A DNA stretch of 64,000 nucleotides from Climacteris rufus (Eukaryota > Chordata > Aves > Passeriformes > Climacteridae): positions 248,001-312,000 of the forward strand of contig VZRZ01003112.1 in assembly GCA_013398175.1 (NCBI GenBank). Reading direction: 5' to 3'. Below the pieces are notes generated by a model that saw nothing but the letters and a program-made list of their open reading frames with translations, did not search any database and was not told where the DNA came from. Each line of letters opens with the position of its first letter. The first letter of the stretch is position 1. The position numbers and the translations under genes are program-made. This document shows positions 26,648 to 41,700 of the stretch, in pieces.

Positions 26648-26654
26648 TTTCACC

Positions 26655-26700
26655 ATGAAGAGCTCCAGAAATGTCTTCTGTCTTCTCTTCTTTCATGCTG
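26655..26700 (+). CDS. MELTF: MELTF exon 1: signal peptide
   Basis: ATG at 26655-26657 in context CACCATGA. Encodes MKSSRNVFCLLFFHA, a basic n-region followed by a hydrophobic core, then donor GTAAGT. Cleavage is likely shortly after, near AALG, since the mature N lobe begins at LERLRWC. Confidence 0.9.
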
Positions 26701-29700
26701 GTAAGTGTCCTCCAAAAGCTTTTGCTGTGGCATGGGACTTCTCTATGATGTGAAAGAGCAGAAGGAAACTAGAACCACTTCAGAGTATGGCCAATCTCGT
26801 ATGGCCAGGAAAATAACCAGAAGGAAATCATAGAAAAGGAGTAGAAAAGGTTGCACTGAACACCATGTATGTATTTTGACTCATTGCTCTCAAATGTTGT
26901 ATTTCCTTACACTGAATCTATTTCTGGTTCAGTGGTGTCTGTTTCTCACAACAGTGAGCAGTGCTAGGACACTTACTGTGTAAAAATAGAAATAATTGCT
27001 TTATTCCACTTGTCATGTTCAGTGCAACATGTTGGCTTTCTCCTGTCTCTCCCAAATTGTAATGGTGAATGGTTTTAATTTCACCGGGGTGTAGGTGCTC
27101 TTTCTGAAGCATTCTGCAGTTCTTCAAAATGAAATGGTCCTAATTTAGTCTTCTTTTTTTCCCCCATTGTTTCTGTTGAAAGCCCTTGATAGTGTAGTAG
27201 CTGTATAAATAGCCATTTGACAAGATGTTATGCAATGTAGTACCCTTACTTTCAGCAAAGGAGTAAATGGGATGTTTGCCAGAGATAGTTTTATGTGTGT
27301 TTAGGACCCTGAGTGGAAGTTGCCAGCTTCTGCCATTTCAAGCTTTATGTATATCTACAGATACACTGAAGGGCCAAAACTGAGAAGAAACTTGGTTTCA
27401 GACACTGACCTGATATTTTAAGATGTTTTTCGTTGGCAATAGCAGGTAACTGCAGGCCTTGTCTGTGCTCAAGCCCACTTCAGATGGGTTAATTTATAAG
27501 GTAGGAGCCAAGACTTTGCCCAGATCTGGCTTTCCTCTAACAACTAAGTTCAGCAATTTGGAAAGGGACCACTAAATAAATACCTGGATTTGGTGAGTGA
27601 GAAAAAAACCAACAGAATCATTCTGTTTCACTATTTTGGCTGAAATATAGAGCCAAATAAGTTTTACTTATGGTTCAGGTGTATATGGATAATGATTTCT
27701 TCACACAGTTTATGCTTTACTTCCTGTGTGTCTATATTTAAAATCAGAATGCTGAGGCTGAAGAATGGCATTTAGCATTCATACATACTGAGATGCTGAC
27801 ACCCCGGGTTAATTTCCGTTTGCTTTGTTTATGAAAGAAACCACCCAGACCCCTTTATCAATGAAAACTGGGGTGGTTCTTTCAGTCCCAAGGAATTAAT
27901 GGTGAAAATTTCACCCTAGCAGATGACGTACTAAGTTTCTGTGAGGTGTGTTTTTACCATGACCTGCTGTGCCTTTCTGAACCATCCTGGTTCTCAGAAT
28001 TCCTGTGGCTCAGAGGTGGGCAGTTGTTTCTCCCTCTACTGGCACATGCTGCCATGAAAACTTCCTGCAAGCTTTCCAAGTCTGACTTAATATTTGTTGA
28101 CAGCAGTTGGCTCTGTGTTGCAGGAACAACAAGCCAAAACCACTCTTTCCGTATTGGATTTTTTGGCATCAACAATCTTGTTTAGTCTGCAGCCACTAAG
28201 TCAGAAAATGTGCACGGAGCTGTGTCGAGCACTGGCAGAGCCATTTTTAACTTGCACAGTCAGATGTGGCGTCTCGGCTGCTTGGCACTGCTGGGGACGT
28301 GGAGGGCCACTTAGAGGTCTTGGAAAACCACATGATAAATGGTTTACAGCAGACTCCAGATAAAAATGGAAATTGTAGAAAAGCAGTGGAATGTTGAGCC
28401 CCCTGCTTACGAAAGTGGCCTGTGCCTGTTTATCGGCGTAGCCCACGCTTGCGTTCGCATTTCACCGCCCCGTTTGTGCACGATGACATCTCCTTACCAA
28501 AGCAACCAAGTGTTTGTAGCTTTGGCACGTAGGAGGGTGCTGTTTGGGGCTGCTGAAAGGCACCTTTCTTTGCTAATTAATGGAAATCTCCACTAGTAAA
28601 CTTGAGTCTCTTCATTCATGGCACTGCCCTCCCCTTTTCGTGGCTGTGGTTATGGTCTCTTATGAAAGAGTGTTTTGAAGGGACAAGTTTACTTTTCTAG
28701 TTTTCATAATAAGTCTAGTGGCAAGGCTTTTGAGCACCTAAAGTTGCTTTTTTAATTCAGACCAAAAAGGGCTGGGGTAGGACTCCAGGTACTAACTAGC
28801 AATACTTGAGACAACTCTTGTCTTTGGACGGTCTCTTTGGTTTTGTAGTGTATCATTTTAAGTAATAACTTTAAATTCCTTTGACTTGATAAAAGATGAT
28901 GTATTCTGCAAGGTTTTTAGAACAGTCTGGATGCCCTGCCCTATTCCATGGTACCTGTATGTATTATGTCAGAAACAAATGCTATTGGGTTTCAGTATCT
29001 GAGTCTGATCTTGTGGTCAGTCCAAAAAAACTTCAGTATTCATGTTAATTAGAATGAAAAGGGGAATCATCTCTTAAGACTCACTGCTGAATGAGCCTGC
29101 TTAGGTGGGAGAAGCAGAATGGAAGGTTGGCTCTTTGGGAGCCTTTAAATGGTAAACTCTGTTATGAAAGCACTGATGTGTTTTATAATATTTTCTCTTG
29201 GTGTTGTGTTTGCAGCTCTCGGCCTGGAGCGTCTCCGGTGGTGCACTATCTCTGAGCAGGAACTTGCCAAGTGTAATGGAATGAGCAAGGCCTTTAGTGA
29301 GGCTGGCATCCTTCCCCCTCTGGAGTGCACACTGGGGGGGTCAGCTGCTAATTGTACCCAGATGATCAAGGTGAGCTGTGGGTGACACCACTGTCATTGA
29401 TAGAATTTCTCCATGTGCCTAATAATAATAATCCACTGGCAAGGTACACAGCTCTGTGGTGTCTGGCCATCCAGGGAACTGACCCTCTGCTTCCTGGCAT
29501 TCATGGCTCTGAAAAATTAAAGCATACTTTTTAAAAAAAATACATAAAAGGATACATATGAACCTGAATGTCAGAATAGCCCCATGTCATCTGTTTGGCT
29601 GCTTACATATGGCCAGTCATTAGGAACAGAGCAAAGGTCGTAAATACTTCCTCCCAAATGCTAATCTTTTATTTGGAAATTGTGTCAGATTTATTCAGCA

Positions 29701-32700
29701 GATATTTAAGAAGGGATGGAGCTACAAGATCCAGACAGTAGTTAAAGCTGTGCTGCTTAGCCTCTAAGTAGATTGCATTTTGATAAACTCTGGATCAAAT
29801 TCCCATTTCAGGGTCCTGTTGTGGAAATTGCTGTATATACAGATGAGCTGAGTGTAATCAAATCAAATCTCATAATACTGAGTACAGGAGAGAGGCAAAG
29901 CAGCAAGTGGGGTGAGCAAAGGGCAAGCCCAGCTGTATTAATTCAGCTGTGTGCTCAGTTTCCCAGAAAAGCATGCCTCTGGGGAAGGATTTAAAGACTG
30001 TGAACATGTGGATTTGCAAAATGATGTATGCAAAATAATTCCCTCCTTAGGAGGGGGTAGGAGGTAAAGGGTTGATAGTGGAAGAAATGTGGAGGCAGGT
30101 AATCAGGGTTGTCTTCACTGGCAGGATGTGGGGGAAGGGAAGGCTGGCTGTGTTAATAAATAATGTTCTTTGTGTATCCTTGGTAGACACACCTAAGAAT
30201 CAGGGGTTTGTGGAGGAGATGCAGCCTGTCAGGTTCAGAGCAAGAAGAGGAGGCCTGGCAAAGTAGTTTGAAGGGAGATGAAGCCGATGATTTTGTGGCC
30301 AGAAAAAGGGAACAAATTTCAAAAATTGGTATCTTGTAATTTTTGTCAGTAGAAGCAGAATGGTTGTCTGACTCCTAAACCTGCCTCACTGCCTGTTGAT
30401 GAATGCTGTTCTTGAGCAAGGGAGTCAAGGCTGTATTGAAGAGCACTGGGAGCAGATACTGATGCATGTGTGGATATGGCCTGGGGTTTAGACAGGACAT
30501 TCTAAGGTCAGATCTGCCCAAGAACACTTGGCTGATTGCTGCATTGCACAGAGGCGCCTATTAGACTCTGCAAAGCAGATTATTGAAAGGGCTGGCGGGT
30601 GTCTGCATCTGAAATACAGAGCTCACAGAATTGCATTTGCAGGCCTTTGGAACAAGCAGGCAGGCAGATGCACAAGTAACTTGCTCTCTGATAAAATGAA
30701 TTTTCTGTAAGGCTTCAGACAAGACCTTGTCCTTGATATTCCCCCCCTCACCCCCACCCCCCTTGTTTTATAATCTACTAAATATTTAAGCTGGTCCAGT
30801 TTGTGTAGGACTGTGTGGAACCCCTGAGTAGGCATGTGCACTGAACTCTGATCTTTGAGGCCAAGAAGGGAGCAGGACACACTGGCTGAAGAGGCAGAAA
30901 TATGCTGTTTTGTAACACTGCATAACTTGGACTTAGACCTGTGAATGTGTTAGCACATGGATAAAAGAAAAAACCTTTCTGATTGAAGATGTGTAAAAGT
31001 TGAGAAATGCCTAAATATTTAACTAGGGAACCTGACAATATTTAATGTGACCTGTTTTCATCAGGTCTTTAAAACACCTGTGTAGGTAATTCTCAAATAT
31101 TGTGACACACAGAAATAAACCTCCTCTGAAAATAATGAATAGAGTATCAGCATCACATGTGTACTTACTAAAAAATCATGTGTGAGTCCCATGCTTTTGC
31201 TGAATTTATTGGCAAATGCTTGCTGCAAAAAAAATAAAATGCCCACACTGTTGTTGGTATGTCACCTCAACAGTAATCGTGTGTATTTAAAGGAGAGGTC
31301 TGTATGTAGCCTGAAAACTAATTCATGTTAAATACAGCAATAGACTTTTTTTGCCTTGTTCTGCTGTTTTTACAGAAGCTATTGATTAGAGGCTCTGCTG
31401 CTAATCAGAGCTCAAAGGCTCAGCTTTCCAATCAGAAAAGTGCCATTTCCCATGAAAATATGGCCATATGACACAGCCCTTGGCTTCTGTGGCCAACCCT
31501 TTCCATTTTATCTGCTCTATTTTCTGTCCGCTGCCAATTCTAGAGGCTCAGTTTGTTATCCCTGAGGGTAAGATCCTTCTAACTCCCACGTCCTCTCCTG
31601 TCAGCTGTCCCTCCTAAACAACTCCCTCCTGTATTTGATTCCTAAACTGTCTTGTGCCCTGACCCTCACCAGTGGAATACCACATCTGGTTGTTACAGAA
31701 AGATTGTGTCTGTTCTTTAAGATGCAAATATCTCCCAACCCCAAGTCCTCTTCAGGTTCCCTTGGGTTTGTTCAGCTCTCACTCGTGAGAAGCAACTCTC
31801 ACAACATCCATTGTTTCATCAATATACTATTTTTTCTCCTTTGAGCCAAACAGGTAAAATATTTCAAATTGTGTGGCAATTTCAAATCTGGTTTTAAATG
31901 TCAACATCAACGTATTACCTGTGCTCTCACATGATCCCTTAGAAAATTTTCAAGCTTTTTATGTGGCTGTGGGAAATTGCTGTGGTATGTTAGGCAGCAC
32001 AATCCTAACCTTGTCCTAACCAGGGCTTTGCAAGCTCCCAAGGGATGGGCAAACTAAATTACCCCCTGCAGTGCTGAACCAGAGGTTAAGCAAACTGATA
32101 AGAAACTTGAAATCAGCTTAGAAATGCAAAATGTCACACTGCCGATTATATTCTTGGCAATATCCTGTCCCTGTGTGAAATGCCCTCTCCTGGCTTCCAC
32201 GTATTCAGTCCACAGTGGGAGCTGGGTTCTGCTGGCCTGAGGTGTGAACAGCAGTTCTGGCCTTGCTGCTGTAGGAAGTCCCACCCTGTGCTCCCCAGAG
32301 CAATCCTGCAGCTGTAGCAGGATTCCAGCCAGCTTGGTGTTACACTAACAGAAACCATACGGTGTTGTTGGACACCTTCCCAGGACTGGTGCCTCAGATT
32401 TGTACTCTCCCACTTTGAACAATCTTTTTAGATACTTTCCTCTTTCTCAGGGCCCCACTGCCACCTGCTCCCCCTCTCCCAAAATGCATGTCTGGCTCTG
32501 TGCTGAGCTACAAGCCAGCATGCTCTAAGGGTGCTTTGGATTGCTCTTTGGCATTCAGATTCTGCAGCCCCAGAAGATATTATTTCAAGCTATCTGTGTA
32601 TGATCTGAAAAATGTATTTACTTTATTTAAATTTTCAAGCTTTGGGGCACTAACTACAGAGATGAATGAAACTTCAAATCACTGGGCCTTAAGATTTATC

Positions 32701-35700
32701 TCTGAGCTGCGGGATCCTTTTCTAAGGTTCTTTTGGACTATTAAGACTAGTGAAGCCATCATGGCACAGGGCTGGTTTCTGCATTGTTTCTGAAGGAAGG
32801 CAGTTTTGAAGGTCTAAAATCCCTCTTGGTAATTGTTTCTTAGAAATTTGAGCACCCTTAAAATAACTGGAAAAAAGAAAATACACAGATGCAGATTAAG
32901 GGGCCTCTTCTAAATGTGTGGGTACTCTGAGTGTTGATAAATACTAATAATTAAGCTTCAACATATATTCTGCCCTTGTGTCTGCACAGGATGACTTGGC
33001 AGATGCAGTGACCCTGGACGGCCGTTTGATTTACCAGGCTGGAAGGGAGCATGGTCTGAAACCTGTGGTTGGGGAAGTATATGATCAAGGTATATTCTGA
33101 CTAAATTAACTTAGATTACTTAAAATGCACAAGAAAAGGCTTGCATTCACTGTTTTCATCATATTTGGTCATCTTCAAGACTTCAAACCGTAGGTAATGG
33201 TCAGGTTCCTCCTTGTTTGCTCCTTCCTGTAGCAGACTGTGTGGGGAAAGAGGAGACACAGGGCTGTGGTCGAGTCTGTCCTGAAGCATTTGGGTCAGAA
33301 TTGCTGTTCCTGTAATAAGTTTGTTGGGTTGTTTTTTGTTTGTTTTTTACAATCCCTCTGCTTACTGTCTTCTCTGTTCCATACTTTTCAGATTAATAAA
33401 TTGCAAATGATAAATTGTTATTAGATTTATCTCTCAATCTCATACATTGGCATAATTAGATTTTTTTTTAATAGTGTATACGATTACCTGCTGGAAGAAA
33501 GGAAGTACTAGATTCTGCTCCATGTCTGGGTGACCTTAAGCTTTGAATTCCTTTCAAGGCAGAGCCTATAATTCAAACAATAATTCACTTGTCATGCTGA
33601 CTAAGGGCTCAGTATCAATGTGTTTGTGTAGTTCAGAGCTGGATGATGCCCCCCTTAATGTGAAGACACAAGGGAAGGGAGGGCTCTGGAAGCAGCCTGT
33701 GGGCAGTGGTGTCCCACCACTCTATTGTGAGATGGAACTGGATTTGGTTTGTAGCTGGGTGTTAGTGTCACCTGGCCAAAGGCATCCTCAGAAGTGGCTG
33801 TTGGGTTCAGTCCATAGGATCTTGGATCATCTGCAGCAGCTTCCCCACCCTGTTAAACACAGCATGACTCTGGTAAGGGACCTGTACTTTGGCTTCTCAA
33901 AACCAAATGGGCCTCATGATCCAGTCACTGGCTATCTCCTTTAGTCAGGCTGTGAGCTCAAATCAAAGAAAAATGAAAGAAATTTAATGAGTTCTGATCT
34001 AAATAAAGTCAGATTGAATGACCTTAAGGTCACTTCAGACCCTCAATTCTTGACTCTGAGTTATATTAAATTGTAAAACAAAGAGAATGAAATCAGCTGT
34101 GATGCTCCAGGGACATCAGCTCACTCTGCTAAAATTAAGATCAACTGGGGACTAAATTATATTGGTTTCAATTCAATCCAAATATATTTAGTCATAGAAA
34201 ACTTCTTCCAGAAAGGAACCTTCCTTTCAAAGCAGAGTGACCTTCAAAGCTAGAGCAGATTGCCTGGGGACTTTGAGACAATTCACATTGAAAAAATAAG
34301 GGGAGACATTGATTCAGAGTTAGCAGGTTCTCACCGAGGATGTGGATGTGAACAGTGTGACTTGCTTATGGGTAGGGAAGCCACAAGAGGCCAAAAATCA
34401 GTGTATGTCACTGTAATGCCACTGTAAGGCTGCTGAGGTTGCTTCCTTCTTCCTGCACTGCAGAGAGTGGAACTTCCTATTATGCTGTGGCTGTGGTGAA
34501 GAAGAGCTCCAACATCACCATCGACAGCCTGAGGGGAGCGCGCTCCTGTCACACCGGCATCAACAGGACTGCGGGCTGGGATGTGCCAGTGGGGTATCTC
34601 ACTGACACTGGGCACCTGGCAGCAGTGGGATGTGACCTTCCCAGAGGTGAGACTGACAGGGCAAAGATCTGCTCTTCAGTGCCTTCAATGCCTTTCCCAA
34701 TGGTCTTGGGACCCTGCGTGTGTGGACAGAAATGTGTGCCCCAGCTGCTGTTTTGTCCTTTGGCTTTGATGCTCCTTGTGCAGTGGAATAGACCTAGCAC
34801 AGATCTGATGGAGGCTGCTTGTTTTCTAAACTTGGAAACCACCTCTTAAGAAGAAAATAACTTATGCCTTCAAAGTCTTTTTAGAGATGTGTAGAAGTGT
34901 TAAAATGAAATTGTAGGATATTTCTTATTCATCACTCATCTTGCTATTCATTGCTCATTCTAATTTTGCATTTAGCTGTAAGTGACTATTTCAATGCAAG
35001 CTGTGTTCCTGGAGCAAATGGTGTGAACTATCCCAAATCCCTCTGTCAGCTCTGCAAAGGGAACTCAGAAGGCCAGAACAAATGCGAACGAAATTCCCAA
35101 GAGCAATATTATGACTACAGTGGAGCTTTCAGGTAAAAATCACATCTCTTCCAATTTTTTTATTGCTGTACTGTCTCCATAGTTATGTCCCGGCCTCACT
35201 GACAGGAAATTGAATCTACAGAGCTTCCAGTTGATCTTGTTAGAAAATCTGCAGTTTTGCTAGGACAGCCATGCTTTTAACGTGACTGAACAGAAGTAAT
35301 TCTTAACCCTTTATTTCAGGTATTAATACCAAATGGATATTTAGCACCTACGCTGGGCAGGGAAAACCCACGGCTGTTTGCTTTGTCCAGCAGCTGTTGA
35401 CACAATTTGAGTGTTTCAGCAGGTTTTAATGACTTATCTTTCTCAGTAAAACCTGATGATCTGTGGAGCTTGAGAGCTGAAATGCTGCCCTACTTGGCTA
35501 TTTCAGTCATCCCACTTCAGTTGCACTAAACTATTGAATAGCTCTGCCCTCCATTTTTGCACACCAATCTTTCCTTTATTTTCCTCTTTCCCATGTGTGT
35601 GCTGTGTTGCAGCTCCCAGTCCCTGAGTCACAGCATTAACCAAGTGAAGGCACAATTTGCTTTTAAGAAACATTTGCTCCTCCCTGCGTATTCCCCAAAG

Positions 35701-38700
35701 GATTGTCTGACTTAGACACAGAACTGTCCTGGAAAAAGAAGGTCATGGTGTTTGTCCCAGGCAGCACTGAACATGTTGTTCATGTTCACCAAATGACAAT
35801 GAGAGTTTACTTCATGCTCTAACAGCCACTAGTCTCTGCCTTGAGCAAAACTCTCAGCACAAGGAAATAGGTCAGTGTCTGTGGCTGATGGAGGGGAGCA
35901 CAGAGCCCTCGGGCTGTCGGCCGGCAGTGGCCAGAGCAGGGGGGTTTATAATGCATCTCTGTGGTTGGATTCATATTTATCAGGTGTTTGGCTGAAAATG
36001 CTGGAGATGTCGCTTTTGTGAAGCACAGCACAGTGCCTGAATATACAGATGGTGAGTAATCCTGAAGCTTGTTGAGTAACGGCTGCAAGGTCTGAAATAC
36101 ACTGTCTGTAATAGCAATATAATATCAAATGGTTGATGTATTTTGAATTGAGGAATTGGCAAAAAAATGCTGTATAGTGAAAAGAGATATACCTAGTGAG
36201 GTGTGCACCAAGAGATAGAGGAGTTTTTTTAAAATACTTGATAGTTTCAGTAAAGGTTACAGGTGGAATCTTAAGCTGCTTCTGGAAAGAGAACTTCAAC
36301 AGCAGAAAACTCTCTATTATAGACCTGAGTTGTTACATTGCCCCAGCCTACCAAGGGATTCAGTGGAGAATAGGAGATACCAAGATGTGACCTGCCCTAT
36401 CTGGCACTGTGTGAAAACTACCATGAGCATAACATTGCTTTAATATCATGGACCTGTCTGACCCAAGGGAAAGAAAAACCAAAAAAGTGTTGTATGTGAT
36501 CCTAAACTTAAGGATGCTCTTGAGGCTGCTGCAGAGCCCAGCTCAGTGCAGCTTCACAAGTGTTCCAGGACTAAAGGACACGCAGATGGCCAGGATACGC
36601 TGTGCAGTCAGCAAAGCTTCAGAGATGCTCAGGAGCGGTGTGTTCCGCTCCACATGTGCGAGCGCTGCTTAGAGCAGGCTTGGAGCCAGAAGCGCCAGCC
36701 CCAGCCGAGGTCTGTTCCGTAAGCACACCCCGTCTGATCGCAGGGAGAAGCTTCTCTCCGTGGGCGCGGCGGCTCCGCTCCGGGGACTTCGAGCTGCTGT
36801 GCCGCGCGGGCGGCAGGGCCGCCGTGGAGCAGTGGAGACGCTGCCACCTGGCGCGGGTGCCCGCGCGCGCCGTGGTCGTGCGGCCCGACACGGACGGGAC
36901 GGTCGTGTTCCAGCTCCTAAACCAGGGACAGGTAGGACACAGCTTCTTCAGCGCTGTGCTGCGTTTTACAAGGTTCTCCCGCCGGTCTAAGCCAACTGAG
37001 AACAGGCTATGTGGGCATCTTCGGCCCTGTGGGGTTTGACGGGCTGTGGGATGTCACACGTGGCACACAGAGGGGTGTGTGACAGCTGCTTTTCTTCTTT
37101 AATGTTACAGCAAAGATTTAATGGGGTGGGCGCCAAGTTTCAGATGTTTGACTCTGCAGTCTACGGTGCCCAAAATCTTCTGTTCCGAGACTCCACCACA
37201 GAGCTCGTTGCAATCACAGCTCAGGATTACCGGGCATGGCTGGGTGATGAGTATCTTCGTGCCATGCAAGCTCTGAGCTGCAACCCCAACAGTAAGTTGT
37301 CTGTGGGTTCCTGTTTATAACGAAGAAAAAAGATAGCTGATAACAGAGATCATCTTGATTCTGCTTTATATTCTTCTCACTCTTGAAGGGTTAAGGCAAG
37401 ATGCCAGTCTGATCTCTGAGCATGGGCAAAGGTCACTTTTTGGCATAGAAACAATATCACAGAATATTTTCCTGTGCAAATTGGCCCACTTTTTGTTATG
37501 GGATGCAGGCATTTTCTACCCTTTCTGGTGTATGAGAGACATTAATCTCGTAAGCCGCTACTGCTACCTGGTACTTAATTTCTTAGCTGCTGACAAGAGG
37601 AAATACTAATGCACTGCTGTACAGATCCTCAGGTAGTCTATAAAAATGGATGAATGGGTTCCTAGCAGAGGATTTTCTCCAGAAGCTGATGGAAACCCTG
37701 CTCTTTATTAAAGTGTTGTAGTCTTTCCTGCTATCAGAAGAAAGTAGAAATTATTTGATAGGCATTCTGGGAAAGCCAGAAACACAGGTTGTAAGAATCC
37801 TTGCCTTAAGAAGCTTCATAACTGGTAACTGAGCCTGCCAGGCATCCTCTGTGCTGTGGCAAAGCCCCTCACCTTCCTGACTCGTCTCTTCTGGGTGTTG
37901 CTCCATGACTGGCAGATATGAGGAATTCTGTGTCCAGTGTGGCTTTTGGTTGCACTCAACTAACATAATATGGCTGGGCTTAATGGTCAGTCATTGTGGG
38001 AATTGTTGTTCCTTTGCTCTGGAGAATTTTGCAGTGTGGACATAACTGCTCATCAGGGAGTGCCCTGTTTCTGGCCAGGTGTAAGTCTGAGCTGGAGGGA
38101 TGGGGAAGAACACAGAAGCAAACATTTTCAATAACATATATGGGACACATGTGACAGTGGGCAGTGTGAATGCTTCCTTGTTTATTGCAAAGAAAGTGAA
38201 TGTAGTATTTCCTGTCCAATTTTGTGCAGCATTGTCAGAAAGCCTGAACTGGTGTGTTGTATCCACTGAGGAGATTTGGAAATGTAGTGAAATGGCCATT
38301 GCCTTTAAGAAAAAGAATTTGAAACCAGCAATTCAGTGTATTTCAGCCAAGACAAAGGAAGAGTGCATGGAGCTGATCCAGGTAGGCTGCTACAATCCTT
38401 GTGCCATAAACCAAATGAACAGAAGCTGCTCTCTGCTGGGTAGGTGGGGTTAGAGACATGTGCACTCACTTGGGTGAGCTGTAGGAGCACTGGATTTCCA
38501 GATGATCTGTAGCTCAGATGGTGTGGATGGGCCTGAACCCTGATGATCTTTGGCTATAATGAGGGCACTGTTTCCCATCTAACTCAAATCGGTGTGAAAT
38601 GTCCTGTCCCTGTTTCACTGATGATGCTTTATGCACATTTTGAAGGTTTTCTTTAGCAGTGTGCTGCTGTTTTGCTGTAAGCCTTGCCTTTAGAGGTCCC

Positions 38701-41700
38701 ACAGGTGTGATGCTAAAGGTGTCATCATTGTAGAAGGGAAAATATCTGCTGGGCTTTTTCACAGAAATCCTAAATTTTCTTTTATTTTTCAGAAAAAGGA
38801 AAGTGATGCTGTAGTTCTGGGTGGAGCTGATATTTACATAGCTGGGAAGACGTATGGCCTTGTACCAGCTGCTGGAGAAAGTTACTCTGGTAAGAAGGTC
38901 CACAAACATAAATATAGACCTTATTTTTCCAGATTGTTTGAAAACGACACTAAAAGCACAGCCCTTTGTTCCCTAGCCCTGCTGGGAAAGATGTTTTCAA
39001 AGGAAATAAGAATTATTACCCTCACATCATGGTTAGAGGAGAATATGAGATGAGCTTCTACAGTGAGGCAACTTTCATCTGTCCTGCAGGAGCAGGTTGT
39101 GTTTGGCAATTTTGAATCTTGTACCTTTTCATTTGTCTTTTGAATTCTGAAAAAAAAAAATATTTACAATGGAAAAAGTTAGTATTCATAAAGTAAAAAT
39201 ATTTTTAAAAGAAGCAAAAATACAGAAATTGCACAATAGATTCTAGTTAGAATCAAACTCTTTGTGTCAATATGACTGCTTCAGAGTCACTGATAAAAAG
39301 AGGACTTATGTCCACAATGTCACTAAGGCAGAGTTTAAATTTACTGTAAAACTCATCAAAGTTTTAATGCAGGTTTGAGGTTTTCACATAAAAATAACGT
39401 GTTGAAGCAGATTTGCAGTCACTTATGACCCAAATGTTGTTTTTCAGAGGGGTGTATTTGTAAGAGCTGGTGGTAACACGAACACTGTCATCATCTTGTC
39501 TCTGGGTTATTCAGCTGATGTGTGTAGCAGCACCAGCTTACAGACCATAGGTGAATGCAGCAGCATGAGGCAGGAGAAATGCAGGTAGTTCCATGTACAT
39601 CCACATTCCTGACCAGCCAATTGCTAGTGCAATTGAAGTTGCCAGCAGATAAGTGTAATGGATCCATAGATGGTCACTAAGCAGTGGGAATGCTTAAGGG
39701 AAGCTGTAATGTGTTGTGTTTCTGTTTTTTATTTCTACAAGCTGATGACAGCAGCAATGGATACTATGCTGTGGTGTTAGTGAAGAGAAATCTGTCCAAT
39801 GCCTTCACCATCAGTGACCTGAGAGGGAAGAAGTCCTGCCACACAGGACTGGGGAGAAATGCTGGATGGAATATTCCTATTGGTGTGCTAATTAAGAGGG
39901 GGTTTATTAAGATCAGAGACTGTAATATTCCTCAAGGTAAGAAAACAGTATTACACGTCAAAAATATAGTAATAGGCTAATGATAAGCTTTAATAGGGAA
40001 GTAATTTTGATGTTTCATAGCTCTATATTAATCACACCTGTTTGTGAAGGGGTGTTGTGTTTTTAACATAATGATTTGAAATTTTAAATTTGCCACCAGT
40101 GTGGACTAGAGGAGGGGTCTAACTGGGAATGTTACATCTAACACAAAGGTATTCCTTTCCTTTATCACAAAATCCTTGGCTAATTTAGGCTGGAAGGGAC
40201 TGTGTGAGGTCATCTAGTCCAACCATGTGCTTAAAGGTCTGGTAGTTCAGATTGGTCAGGGCTGTGTCCAGGCAGGTTCTGAGTAACTCTTAGGATAGAG
40301 ATTACATAAAACCTCTCTGGACCCTGTCCCAGTATTTGACCATCCTGGTACAAAGGATTTGTTTTATTACAGATAATCAGAATTTTCCTTCTCATAACTT
40401 CGGTCTGTTGCTTCTCCTCCTTTTGCTCTGCATCCCTGAGAAGGATCTGGCTCTGTCTTGCTGAAAAACCCACTATGTAAATTAAGATAGCAATACACTG
40501 TTGTCTTATCTCCAGGCTGACCAAACACAGCTCTCAGCCTCTTCAGCCCTCTGAAGAGGGCTCTACCCCATCCTGCTCTACTTCCACTGTATTTGCTCTA
40601 AAATGTCCATGTCTTTCTAACACTGGGAGCTCAGAGCTTGCCACAGATGTCAGAGGAGAACCTTTGCTTCCCTGGCTGCTCCCCCAGCACACCCCATTAT
40701 CTGTGGGATGCTGCTGACTCCTGGTCAACCTGTTGTCCACCAGGATCACCAGATCCCTTTTTTACAGAGCTGGTTTTTAGCCTGCCAGCCCCCAGCCTTT
40801 CATGGTCTTACTCCATCCTAAAAGCAGGATTCTGCATTTGTCTTTGTTGAACTTTGAGGTTCCTGACAGCTTGTTTCTCCAGCATGTCCAGACCCATGTC
40901 AATGGCAGCCCTGGCCTCCAGTGTATCAAAATGACAAAGTTTAGTCCAGTTTTCAGAAATGCATTTGAAGAGTCCATTTCTTTTTTGTATTCAATCAACT
41001 TTTAAGCCTAATGTGCTGTCTTGAAAATACTGTTTTCACACCTGACTGCCTTGGCTTTTGCTTGAGGATATTTTCCCCAAATCAGGTATCAATAATAGAA
41101 TACTCACAGAAAATACAGGCATATCTCCTCTTAGGAGGGGATATTCCAGCTCTGGGATATTATTGCAGTGAATAATGCAGCCCTGTGTCCCTGCCCAGAA
41201 TTCTGCTGCATTTATTTTCAAAATGCATTATGTAATGAAACAGTGGAGCACAACAAGAAAAGGATCTATGACCGCAGAACTCCAGGTTCTAATTTTGCTT
41301 GCCTATTTCCTATCTATCTCCTGGGAAGCTCTGGTTTCATTACATGCTCAGCTAAATAGTCCTTTGAAAACATTTTAGAAGTTCTAGTTTGTGAATGCCA
41401 GTAAGGCAGCTGTAACTCATATTTCTAATGTTCTACTGAAACCTGCATTGGTTATAACTTCATGATGTTGTATCTCCCTTTTTTTTGTGAAGAGCCCACA
41501 CTTCTCCCTACTTATGTTGGTTTGTCTTTCCCCAGCTGTGAGTGAGTTTTTCTCTGCCAGCTGTGTGCCCTCCACTGAGCAGGACAATTACCCAGAAAAA
41601 CTCTGTCAGCTGTGCATTGGAGATGAGAGTGGAAACAACAAATGCAGTGCAAGTAGCCAAGAACGTTATTACAGCTACAGCGGGGCCTTCAGGTAACTGA

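Noticed and set aside
26121..26656. Two nearly identical minus-strand open frames of 82 and 86 codons upstream of MELTF.
   Set aside because: They are produced by the tandem duplication of non-coding sequence and have no family features.
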